From the NCBI GenBank assembly GCA_902788555.1, contig CADAKQ010000018.1, positions 1 to 51,147 of the forward strand: 51,147 nt of DNA, in the 5' to 3' direction. The notes under the pieces were generated by a model. It searched no databases and was not told where the DNA came from. It worked only from the letters and a program-made list of their open reading frames with translations. The position numbers and the translations under genes were made by a program. This DNA is from an uncultured Lachnospiraceae bacterium (GTDB lineage Bacteria > Bacillota > Clostridia > Lachnospirales > Lachnospiraceae). The first letter of the stretch is position 1, and every line of letters starts with the position of its first letter. Positions 1 to 7,453 of the stretch are shown piece after piece.

Positions 1-1
1 C

Positions 2-817
2 CTGCCTAAAAATGCATCTTCTCTTAAGTTCTCTAAATTCGACCAGAATGTTATGGGCCTATGCCTTTCTTACAAAGTCAATTTAGGTCTGTCTCTTAGA
101 AAAACAGCTGATGCACTATACGAGATACATGGAATAAAAATATCTCACCAACAGATAGCCAATTATCTTAAAACTGCTGCAGTATGTGTTAAACCCTTTG
201 TTGACAACTATGACTATAAACTCGGCAACACCTTTACAGCAGATGAAACCTATATAAAAATCAGAGGTGTAAAAGGCTATATCTGGTTCATCATGGACAC
301 TATGAAGCGTTCAATCATAGGTTATCAGGTATCTGATAACCGTGGCGTTGGTCCGTGCATCATGGCAATGCGAATGGCGTTCAATCACTTAAAAGAGTTG
401 CCTGAAAAATTCAGATTCATCGCTGATGGCTATAGTGCATACCCTCTCGCTGCTCAACAGTTCAACATACAATCCGATGGTAAAATAGACTTTGATATAA
501 CTCAGGTCATCGGACTTACAAATGACGATGAAGTGTCTAAAGAGTTTCGTCCGTACAAACAGATGATTGAACGACTTAATCGTACATACAAAGCATCATA
601 TAGACCTACAAATGGATTCGATAACATCGACGGTGCCAACTATGACCTGGCTCTATGGGTTTGCTACTACAACTTTTTGAGACCTCACAGGCACAACAAC
701 TATCAACCACTTAATGAAGTTGAAATACTAAAAGGTGCAGGTAACATGCCCGGTAAATGGCAGCTTCTCATCTTCCTTGGGCAACAGACAATCTTGAAAA
801 TGCAACAGTCTCAATAA
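2..817 (+). CDS. DDE-type IS transposase, 5' end beyond window
   Basis: Transposase of an insertion sequence, expected to cut and join element ends with a DDE catalytic triad. The frame is open from base 2 through an internal Met at 53 to the TAA at 815, so the true start lies left of the window. It begins with a helix-turn-helix-like stretch (SLRKTADALYEIHGIKIS). The catalytic core follows: first Asp in ADETYIKI, second Asp in FIADGYSAY, Glu in QMIERLNRTYK. The tail carries the YYNFLRPHR motif usual for IS6/rve-like enzymes. I cannot fix the IS family. It is one of only four plus-strand genes, as expected for a mobile gene. The C-terminus looks intact; activity depends on the missing 5' end. 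Confidence 0.85.
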   Translation: MPKNASSLKFSKFDQNVMGLCLSYKVNLGLSLRKTADALYEIHGIKISHQQIANYLKTAAVCVKPFVDNYDYKLGNTFTADETYIKIRGVKGYIWFIMDTMKRSIIGYQVSDNRGVGPCIMAMRMAFNHLKELPEKFRFIADGYSAYPLAAQQFNIQSDGKIDFDITQVIGLTNDDEVSKEFRPYKQMIERLNRTYKASYRPTNGFDNIDGANYDLALWVCYYNFLRPHRHNNYQPLNEVEILKGAGNMPGKWQLLIFLGQQTILKMQQSQ

Positions 818-876
818 AGACTGTTCCTTGATTCCGAGCCAGAGGTATAAAAACAGCCACCGCTTTAGTGGCCTGC

Positions 877-995
877 CCTTGATAACATGAAAAAGAACTG
901 CTACACTGCTGTAGCTGACGGAGAAATCTTGACTGTTCCTGTCATCTTCGCCGTCGGTAATTAATTCACAGCAGTTCTTTTTCATGCTGTCAAGG
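877..995. repeat. 120-bp imperfect palindrome next to the IS
   Basis: Outer arms at 877-902 and 970-995 match as inverted repeats of 26 bp with two mismatches, core CATGAAAAAGAACTGCT against AGCAGTTCTTTTTCATG. An inner imperfect stem is built on GACGGAGA and CGCCGTC. Both arms start an ORF with Met-Lys-Lys-Asn-Cys: 25 codons on the plus strand (890-967), and a longer one on the minus strand from 985. Neither has a recognisable ribosome binding site. It could be an IS end structure, a MITE or a strong terminator. Confidence 0.6.
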
Positions 996-1052
996 GTGGC
1001 GTAAGCCCATCACAACATAAAATATCTACAATTTCCAAGGTTCAAAAGTGCC

Positions 1053-1140
1053 TTTTTTATTTGTTTCGTTTTTTCATACGTCACTTGACACTATCTTTTT
1101 TTATTTGTTTCGTTTTTTCATACGTCACTTGACACTATCT
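1053..1140. repeat. 44-bp tandem duplication (two copies)
   Basis: Two head-to-tail copies with a 44-bp period (1053-1096 and 1097-1140), each containing TTTGTTTCGTTTTTTC and ACGTCACTTGACACTATC. It lies between the IS-associated palindrome and the terminator of the histidine kinase gene. The gap 818-1279 otherwise holds no gene that I can support. Confidence 0.85.
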
Positions 1141-1236
1141 TTGGAAAAGCATAATAACGTTTATTTATATCTTTAATGAGAGTATACAATCGAAATTATT
1201 AAGAAGTCCTTAAGAAATAAAAAAAATAAAACTTCA

Positions 1237-1271
1237 TACTATATATGCTCATTTTATCCGCATATATAGTA
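1237..1271 (-). terminator. Rho-independent terminator of the two-component operon
   Basis: A 12-bp perfect inverted repeat (TACTATATATGC ... GCATATATAGTA) lies just beyond the histidine kinase stop. On the minus strand it is followed by a T-rich run (TTTTATTTTTTTT). Confidence 0.75.
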
Positions 1272-1279
1272 TAAAATTT

Positions 1280-2515
1280 TTATAACTCATTTGAGTTCAT
1301 AAATGAAAGAACTACCTCCAGTCCCTCACGACTATTGTTTAAGTAAACCTTTCTGCCCATTTCTTCCATGATATATTTTACGATAAAGAGTCCAAGTCCT
1401 GCTCCTTTTTTATCGCCTTTGTTTTTTCCGCGATAGAATTTATCAAATACAAATGGCATATCTTCAGGAGGAATACCCTGTCCGTTATCCTTGATGTGAA
1501 GTTCATATATATTTGAGTTATTGACTGTATCATCTGACTCGCTGTTATTATTTATTATACTCCAAATTTCTATCTTGGAATTGCCCGCATACTTTCTTGC
1601 ATTGGTAATTATATTTTCTATAACCTGAGCTATCCTCATGCTATCCGCTTCATGCAATGTAAATTCATCAATTTCTTCCTTAACCTCAATATCCTTTTTA
1701 TCTCCATTTAGAGCATCTATCGTTTCATTTATCACTTTTTTTAAATCAATTTCATCCTTGTTTATCACAAGTCTGTCAAGATCATGCAGCGAATGTATAA
1801 ACATATCATCGGTTACTTTTGACACTTCATCACATTTTTTCATAATTACATCAATATATCGTTTTCTTCTTTCGGGATTAGAATCCATATTCTCCGATAA
1901 CCCCTCAGCATATGCCCTGATAGATGCCACAGGAGTTTTTATATCATGAGATAAGGTCGCTATTATTGTTTTATTATTATCAATTGCCTCCTGCTCACGC
2001 TCCCTTGACTGCTTAAGTTCGCTTCTCATATGATCAAACGCCCATGTAAACTCTCCAAACATATTAACTCTGTCATACTTTAAACCGGCATCAAAATTAC
2101 CTTTCGAAAGTTCAGAAGCAAAATCTTCAAGCCTTTCAAAAGGTCTTAAAATCAAAATATAAACCAGTAAAAATATCAGTAAAATAAAACACGTAGTCAG
2201 AAGATAAAAAGCAAAAAGACCGGTATTATCCTTTTTCTTTTCAAAAGATTTATGATCATGAAGCTCCATAATAAGTTTTTTAATCTCATCCTTAGCAAAA
2301 ACAATATTATCCTTATTTGATTCAACATCAGCTAAACTTATATCACCATCAAGCATATTATCAATTTCATTAAGTGAAATAATAGTGTCGGCATATATAT
2401 CATCCTTCTCATCATCGGCATCTGATATATAAAAGCCCAAAAAGACAGCTGTACAAATAAGCATACAGACTAATGCCATTATTAACATCTTTTTTGTAAT
2501 ACTGCTTCTTTTCAT
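1280..2515 (-). CDS. Sensor histidine kinase (HAMP-HisKA-HATPase)
   Basis: Membrane sensor kinase of a two-component system; it autophosphorylates on His and passes phosphate to the regulator encoded just upstream. Order: TM1 about residues 9-30, a short extracytoplasmic loop of about 70 residues, TM2 about 100-123, HAMP to about 175, HisKA with LSHDIKTP (His190), then HATPase with the N box ENIITNARKYA, DNGQGIP and GAGLGLFIV. At 411 aa all usual parts are present. The small sensor loop suggests membrane or envelope sensing rather than a large ligand domain. It begins 8 bp after the regulator stop, so the two are one operon. The signal and target genes cannot be told from the sequence. Confidence 0.93.
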   Translation of the reverse strand: MKRSSITKKMLIMALVCMLICTAVFLGFYISDADDEKDDIYADTIISLNEIDNMLDGDISLADVESNKDNIVFAKDEIKKLIMELHDHKSFEKKKDNTGLFAFYLLTTCFILLIFLLVYILILRPFERLEDFASELSKGNFDAGLKYDRVNMFGEFTWAFDHMRSELKQSREREQEAIDNNKTIIATLSHDIKTPVASIRAYAEGLSENMDSNPERRKRYIDVIMKKCDEVSKVTDDMFIHSLHDLDRLVINKDEIDLKKVINETIDALNGDKKDIEVKEEIDEFTLHEADSMRIAQVIENIITNARKYAGNSKIEIWSIINNNSESDDTVNNSNIYELHIKDNGQGIPPEDMPFVFDKFYRGKNKGDKKGAGLGLFIVKYIMEEMGRKVYLNNSREGLEVVLSFMNSNEL

Positions 2516-2523
2516 AAAAAACT

Positions 2524-3249
2524 CTAATCCTCATTTTCCTCTAATATATAACCCACACCCCAGACAGTCTTTATAAAAACCGGTTTGGACGGATTGTTTT
2601 CCAGTTTTTCTCTAAGCCACCTTATATGTACAGTAAGTGTAGATGGTTCAACTGTGTTAAAAGCTCCCCAGACTTCATTTACAAGATTTTCCTTTTTTAG
2701 AACCTGTTTTTGATGTTCACATAAATATATTAACAGATCATATTCCTTTAATGAAAGTGCTACCTCTTCTTCTATACCCTTATTTATACGCTTAACTATA
2801 CGTCTTCCTGTATCTATGCTTATCACATTGTCCTTTCCCGCCTTAAAAGAATATGTTTTTTCTTTTTCTCTAAAACCATATGTCCTTCTTATAAGTGACC
2901 TGATTCTTGACATAAGCTCTTTTATGGAATAAGGCTTTGCTATATAATCATCTCCACCCATATCAAGTCCTGTTATCTTGTCATCTTCTGAAGTTCTTGC
3001 ACTTGCAAATATAACCGGAACCTCAGAAACCTTCCTAAGCTCTTTACACAAAGAAAAACCTGTTCCATCAGGCAGATTTATATCAAGTAATATAAGATGC
3101 ACCTTGTTTTTTTCAATTATATCATATGCATCATCCAGACTTTCCGCCAAAATACATCCGTAACCGTTGTCAAACAGCATATCGGATATAAGCAAAGACA
3201 AGTCCTTATCATCATCAACTATTAATACTGTATATCCTTTATCTTCCAT
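2524..3249 (-). CDS. OmpR/PhoB-family response regulator
   Basis: DNA-binding response regulator, first gene of the pair with the kinase at 1280-2515. The receiver domain shows the acidic pocket VDDDKD, the phospho-acceptor Asp56 in LLDINLPDG and the conserved Lys in IAKPYS. A winged-helix Trans_reg_C domain fills the C-terminal ~100 residues (LSLKEYDLLIYL ... VWGVGYILEEN). The start ATG is preceded by AAAAGGA. The upstream region carries a copy of the 69-bp structured repeat (3298-3366), which may be part of its leader. Length of 241 aa is normal for the family. Confidence 0.94.
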   Translation of the reverse strand: MEDKGYTVLIVDDDKDLSLLISDMLFDNGYGCILAESLDDAYDIIEKNKVHLILLDINLPDGTGFSLCKELRKVSEVPVIFASARTSEDDKITGLDMGGDDYIAKPYSIKELMSRIRSLIRRTYGFREKEKTYSFKAGKDNVISIDTGRRIVKRINKGIEEEVALSLKEYDLLIYLCEHQKQVLKKENLVNEVWGAFNTVEPSTLTVHIRWLREKLENNPSKPVFIKTVWGVGYILEENED

Positions 3250-3297
3250 AACTATATCCTTTTATAAATTTATATACTTAATCTAGCAGAGGAGTTA

Positions 3298-3366
3298 AAA
3301 TCGTATCCTACTCGCCACGCTACCCGCATATCACGAAGTGACAATTTTCATCACGCGGACGTGTGC
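3298..3366 (-). repeat. Dispersed 69-bp structured element, copy 1
   Basis: About 86% identical to 11290-11358. It contains the nested inverted repeats CCCGCAT ... ACGCGGA and ATCAC ... GTGAC. Read as minus-strand RNA the stems close using G-U pairs, whereas the plus-strand RNA would have C-A mismatches. It lies between the terminator of the prepilin gene and the start of the response regulator gene. Confidence 0.75.
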
Positions 3367-3370
3367 CAAA

Positions 3371-3409
3371 AAAGGCATCTCATAATATCCTTTATGAGGC
3401 GCCTTTTTT
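3371..3409 (-). terminator. Terminator of the prepilin gene
   Basis: Inverted repeat AAAGGCATCTCATAA ... TTATGAGGCGCCTTT with a T-run on the minus strand. An A/T run on each side could let it work in both directions. It starts 14 bp beyond the prepilin stop. Confidence 0.8.
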
Positions 3410-3423
3410 ACTCAAACTATATC

Positions 3424-3984
3424 TTACTGATAATATTTGCTGATTTCCGGAGCAAGCTGATAGAACTCACCATTACCAACACCCTTACCTATTCCTACTG
3501 CAATCGAACCCTTGGTTGTACAAAAGACATAATAATGTGTAGGAGTAACTGTTCCATTTGCTGCCTTTTTATATTTAATCTTTGGAGTCTTATCTCCTAT
3601 ATTATCCATTATCTCATCCTGAGTACTTGTCAAACCCGCCGGATCAACATCTGCATTATTGGACTGATGAATAATTACTGCAGTTGTAGATGGCAGTGGC
3701 TGATTTGGTACAATCTCTATATAGCCTGCATATTTAACAGTATTTCCATCTACGTCTGTAGTTGTATTTTCATCACCTGTTGTCATCAGTTCAAATGTTT
3801 TTTCATATGAAAGCGCTGTCTCTACAGAAGTCTTTATCGTCTTAGCCGCCGAAACATCATTGGACTTTCTGGACTTATCTATATATCTGATAAGTGCCGG
3901 TGCTATAGCGCCTGCAAGTATCGCCATAATCGCTATAACAATTATGAGTTCTACAAGTGAAAAACCTCTATTATCTCTTTTCAT
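3424..3984 (-). CDS. Type IV prepilin-like protein (N-methylation motif)
   Basis: Small secreted or membrane pseudopilin of 186 aa. The N-terminus KRDNRG/FSLVELIIVIAIM is the prepilin peptidase site (cleavage after Gly, Glu at +5), followed by one hydrophobic helix. The C-terminal ~140 residues form a Thr/Asn-rich globular part with no family I recognise. I chose the ATG at 3984 because GAGGGG lies 6 nt upstream and the pilin leader then has its usual short length; a longer in-frame ORF reaches 4056. No prepilin peptidase, assembly ATPase or other pilin gene lies nearby, so it must rely on machinery encoded elsewhere. It sits alone between two terminators and has its own promoter. Confidence 0.85.
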   Translation of the reverse strand: MKRDNRGFSLVELIIVIAIMAILAGAIAPALIRYIDKSRKSNDVSAAKTIKTSVETALSYEKTFELMTTGDENTTTDVDGNTVKYAGYIEIVPNQPLPSTTAVIIHQSNNADVDPAGLTSTQDEIMDNIGDKTPKIKYKKAANGTVTPTHYYVFCTTKGSIAVGIGKGVGNGEFYQLAPEISKYYQ

Positions 3985-4059
3985 ATAATCCCCTCTTGTC
4001 ATTCTATCAACTAAAAAATCAACTTTGCTACTGTATGGTTTTCGTTTTTTATACACTTT

Positions 4060-4087
4060 ATTTTATCATAAACAAAAAATTCTTCAA
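4060..4087 (-). promoter_or_regulatory. Predicted promoter of the prepilin gene
   Basis: On the minus strand, -35 TTGAAG (4082-4087) and -10 TAAAAT (4060-4065) are separated by 16 bp, about 75 bp upstream of the chosen start. Confidence 0.5.
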
Positions 4088-4114
4088 GATAACTATAAAA
4101 AAATAGTTATTCTT
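4086..4114 (-). terminator. Probable terminator after the Trk/Ktr genes
   Basis: AAGATAACTAT ... ATAGTTATTCTT hairpin just past the trkA-like stop. The loop is an A/T run, and the stem overlaps the -35 of the prepilin promoter. Confidence 0.4.
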
Positions 4115-4125
4115 AATTATTATTT

Positions 4126-4776
4126 TTAATTAAGTTTCCACTTTTTCATATCCTTTTTTTCCATTACTATAAGAATTGTACATGTATCAGAAAAAGCCTT
4201 TTTAGGGTCAACAAAGCTCCACTTTTCTCCCTTTTCTTTTACAGCCAGTACGTTAAGATTTAAATTTTTTCTTAATTCCAGCTCCATAAGATTTTTTCCA
4301 ACCCATTCTTTCTTGGGTTGCATCTCAATCATATACATGTTTTCATCTATTTCAAAAAAATCCCTGAAAAGCGATGACATAAGTATTCGTGCCGAACGTA
4401 CACCTCCCTCTTCTTCAGGATCAAGTATTTTATCGGCGCCAACCTTGGTTAGTATCGTTGCCATTCTGTCAGTTGAAGCCTTTGAAACAACCAGCTTAAC
4501 ACCTTGCTCTTTTGCTACAGCAACTGACATTATACTTGCAGCCAGATTTCTTCCCATTGCCGTAATTACAATATCCATATTTTTGAGTCCAAGTGCTATG
4601 ACTTCCTCTTCATTTGTAAGATCGGCGCAAATAGCAGATGTACATCTATCCGATATTTCATTTACAATTTCCTCTTTAGCATCAACAGCCAAAACATCTG
4701 CACCCATTTTGTATAGATTTTCCACAAGACTTCTGCCATATTTTCCAAGTCCCAAAACTGCAATAGATTTTTTCAT
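4126..4776 (-). CDS. Trk/Ktr potassium uptake regulatory subunit (TrkA family)
   Basis: Cytoplasmic nucleotide-binding subunit that gates the TrkH/KtrB channel encoded immediately upstream. An N-terminal RCK (TrkA-N) Rossmann fold shows GLGKYG with an acidic end of strand 2 (VDAKEE). A C-terminal TrkA-C domain follows (KKEWVGKNLMELELRKNLNLNVLAVK). At 216 aa it is a single-repeat, KtrA-like protein rather than the double-length enterobacterial TrkA. The start at 4776 is set by GGAGG 6 nt upstream; the Met at 4788 has no such site. The TrkH stop is only 14 bp upstream, so the genes are co-transcribed. Binding of NAD/ATP is family knowledge. The C-domain may bind c-di-AMP as in KtrA, which is inference. 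Confidence 0.93.
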   Translation of the reverse strand: MKKSIAVLGLGKYGRSLVENLYKMGADVLAVDAKEEIVNEISDRCTSAICADLTNEEEVIALGLKNMDIVITAMGRNLAASIMSVAVAKEQGVKLVVSKASTDRMATILTKVGADKILDPEEEGGVRSARILMSSLFRDFFEIDENMYMIEMQPKKEWVGKNLMELELRKNLNLNVLAVKEKGEKWSFVDPKKAFSDTCTILIVMEKKDMKKWKLN

Positions 4777-4790
4777 AACATCCTCCATTT

Positions 4791-6155
4791 TTATCCTACA
4801 TAAAACTTTCCTTCAGAATGTCTGACTCTGTTATCCATACCATTTCCTTTAATGAAAAACAACGCCATGGAAATAGGTCCTATCCTTCCAAGATACATAG
4901 ATATAATTATAATAATTCTTCCTGCTCTTCCAAGCAACGGAGTAAGACCTCTTGAAAGGCCTACAGTTGCAAGTGCGCTTACTATCTCATACAAAGCATC
5001 AGTCAGATTTACACCTTCAAGTCCCATAAGAGCAAATGTCATAATAAATACTGTTATCATACTTACAAAAACTATAGCTGCAGCCTTACGCATAAGCTCA
5101 GTTGAAACGCTTTTATTAAAGACAAGATTTTCATTTCTTCCTTTGATATACGAAGTTACATTCATCATAACCAAAAAAAATGTAACGGTCTTTATACCAC
5201 CTGCAGTACCTATCGGCGAACCTCCTATAAACATAAGTATATAACCGATAAAACACGAACTTTCTGTCAGCATATCCTGTGGTACTGAAGCAAACCCTGC
5301 CGTTCTAAAGGTCACAGATTGAAAAAGACTGTTTGACAACTTTCCTGCAAGACTCATTTCACCTATAGTATCCGGATTACTGTATTCGGAAATAAAAATT
5401 CCGATTGTCCCTAAAACAAGCAAAAAACCTGTCATAAGCAAAACCACCTTGCTGTGTATCGTAAGTCTTTTTAGCATTTTATAAAATGATAATCTGTTTT
5501 TAATTGCATTTTTTATACTATCAATTAAATCAAACCATACAACAAACCCAAGCCCGCCAAGGATAATAAGCACCATAGTAACCGTCATCAAAAGTCCGTT
5601 ATAATGAAAATCAATCATACTATTTGGACCTACTACATCCATACCGGCATTGCAAAATGCCGAAACCGATTGAAAAACTGCTGACCATATACCCTTAGAA
5701 AAACCTAATCTTGGTACAAAATCAATCGCATATAAAACTGCACCTATTCCTTCGACGAAAAATGTTCCCTTAAATATTCTTGTCAAAAAAGTAAGAAGCC
5801 CTCTGTTTTTTTCAACATTCAAAGCATCATTTAAAAGTGTTCTGCTTCCGAGATTAAACTTTCTTTTACCGACAAGCATAATCATTGAACCAACTGCAAC
5901 TACACCGAGTCCGCCTATCTGAACCAGTATAAGTATTATAAACTGTCCAAATAAGCTCCAATGTGCATATGTATCAACTACCACAAGTCCTGTTACACAT
6001 ACAGAAGTAGTTGAAGTAAACAGAGCCGTAAGCGGACCTGTTGCCTCACCTGTTGCCGAAGCAGCAGGAAGCATCAATAGAATTGCACCTATTATGATAG
6101 TCAAAAAAAAACTTAATGGTATTAGATATTTTGAAGAAATTCTTATACGTGACAC
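4791..6155 (-). CDS. TrkH/KtrB-family potassium transporter
   Basis: Membrane pore of a K+ uptake system, 454 aa. The four MPM repeats each carry a selectivity-filter-like segment: TSVCVTGLV, AFCNAGMD, FRTAGFAS and ALATVGLSRG. The protein is hydrophobic throughout, with the expected basic cytoplasmic loop in the middle (LKRLTIHSK). It works with the TrkA-type subunit encoded directly after it. The potassium channel gene begins upstream with a gap of 54 bp, so three K+ genes may form one transcription unit. KtrB-type members often use a Na+ gradient; the sequence alone does not settle the ion dependence. Confidence 0.94.
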   Translation of the reverse strand: MSRIRISSKYLIPLSFFLTIIIGAILLMLPAASATGEATGPLTALFTSTTSVCVTGLVVVDTYAHWSLFGQFIILILVQIGGLGVVAVGSMIMLVGKRKFNLGSRTLLNDALNVEKNRGLLTFLTRIFKGTFFVEGIGAVLYAIDFVPRLGFSKGIWSAVFQSVSAFCNAGMDVVGPNSMIDFHYNGLLMTVTMVLIILGGLGFVVWFDLIDSIKNAIKNRLSFYKMLKRLTIHSKVVLLMTGFLLVLGTIGIFISEYSNPDTIGEMSLAGKLSNSLFQSVTFRTAGFASVPQDMLTESSCFIGYILMFIGGSPIGTAGGIKTVTFFLVMMNVTSYIKGRNENLVFNKSVSTELMRKAAAIVFVSMITVFIMTFALMGLEGVNLTDALYEIVSALATVGLSRGLTPLLGRAGRIIIIISMYLGRIGPISMALFFIKGNGMDNRVRHSEGKFYVG

Positions 6156-6209
6156 GATTTTTCCCTCAATTGGTAATATATTTTTTAACGTAACTAAATA
6201 TAACTTTGA

Positions 6210-7397
6210 TTATATATTCTCATCCGTTTTTTTTGTGTAATAAATTATAATATCTCCATTTTTTATAACCGTCTGTCCTGTCGGTATAATTGTCTTATTT
6301 TTTCTTCTTATCATTACTATAGTTGTGAGTCTGGATATATCAAGATCTTTAATCTCTTTTCCAATCCATGGATTTTCTGACTTAATCTTTGTTTCCCTCA
6401 GTCTTACATAATTATCATCACTATATCTCTCTGCACATATAACAAGCCTGTCATCCTTTAGAATCCTTGTATCTCCCTTAGGCATAACAACCTGTCCGTT
6501 TCGAACTATAAATGCTATTAGCATACCTGCCGGAAGGTTGGAATCCTTTACAAGACAATCCTTTAAATGATGATCATTATCTATAAGTATTGAAATGAAA
6601 TGAATGTCATTTTCCTCTGCCGCAAAAGTAAATTGTTTAATCTTAGAATAGTGTTCAACAAATCCGGCAGATATAATACCTGTCGGAATAGCTACCATCC
6701 CAACACCTAAAAATGCTATAACAATTGCCATAAATTTTCCGAAAGTAGTTATCGGATATATATCTCCATATCCCACAGTAAGAAGTGTAGACATGGACCA
6801 CCAGATACCCGAAAACGCATTTTTAAAGGCTTCAGGCTGTGCATTGTGCTCAATGCTATACATACACAAAGAAGATGAAACCATAAGCATAAAAATAATA
6901 AACAAAGATGAAAAGAGTTGATTCTTCTTTTCATTTAAAACATTTAAAATTACATTGAAAGCATCATACTGACTGTTAATTCTAAATAATCTGAATATCC
7001 TTACAACCCTAAGCATCCTAAAGGCAACGACTCCTGCCGGGAAAAAGAACGGCAGATAGTAAGGAAAGAATGTAAGCAAATCAACAATTCCGTTAAATGA
7101 AAATATAAACTTAAGCTTTGCCTTCCAAAAATCCTTTTTAGGATATAAATATTCCGCTGTCCAGACTCTAAGTACATACTCAACAGTAAATATCAAAATC
7201 GTTATAAGCTCAACTCTGTCCAGAATATCTTTATATGGTGCAGACTCATCAAAGGTATCAAAGAATGTTATAAAAAGGTTAACAATTATAACGACAACAA
7301 TAAATATATCAAACAGTGTGCTTGGCACATCATTTCTGTTGCCTATCTGAATTATATCAAATATCCTTTTTTTCTTTTTTTCAATACTATCAGACAT
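6210..7397 (-). CDS. Voltage-gated-type potassium channel with TrkA-C tail
   Basis: Six-TM K+ channel, 395 aa. The filter signature TVGYGD is at residues 207-212. An S4-like helix with regularly spaced arginines lies at about 127-139 (FRMLRVVRIFRLFR), so a voltage sensor is likely. The cytoplasmic C-terminus (about 260-395) holds RCK/TrkA-C-like segments, including NPWIGKEIKDLDISRL. Its position next to the TrkH and TrkA genes suggests a combined K+ release/uptake unit, with the channel for efflux or membrane potential and Trk for uptake. The gap to the upstream ABC gene is 57 bp and I see no terminator there, so read-through is possible. The gating ligand is unknown. Confidence 0.9.
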   Translation of the reverse strand: MSDSIEKKKKRIFDIIQIGNRNDVPSTLFDIFIVVVIIVNLFITFFDTFDESAPYKDILDRVELITILIFTVEYVLRVWTAEYLYPKKDFWKAKLKFIFSFNGIVDLLTFFPYYLPFFFPAGVVAFRMLRVVRIFRLFRINSQYDAFNVILNVLNEKKNQLFSSLFIIFMLMVSSSLCMYSIEHNAQPEAFKNAFSGIWWSMSTLLTVGYGDIYPITTFGKFMAIVIAFLGVGMVAIPTGIISAGFVEHYSKIKQFTFAAEENDIHFISILIDNDHHLKDCLVKDSNLPAGMLIAFIVRNGQVVMPKGDTRILKDDRLVICAERYSDDNYVRLRETKIKSENPWIGKEIKDLDISRLTTIVMIRRKNKTIIPTGQTVIKNGDIIIYYTKKTDENI

Positions 7398-7453
7398 CTT
7401 ATCTCCCCTAAAAGCTATTTACAATCATTTTTCCGGCTTGCATAAAGTATTAA

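Noticed and set aside
728-985. 85-codon minus-strand ORF over the transposase 3' end and palindrome
   Set aside because: It is antisense to the transposase tail, has no ribosome binding site, and half of it is the palindrome arm.
6156-6209. c-di-AMP (ydaO) riboswitch for the K+ genes
   Set aside because: The gaps upstream of the TrkH and channel genes are only 54 and 57 bp, too short for the aptamer.
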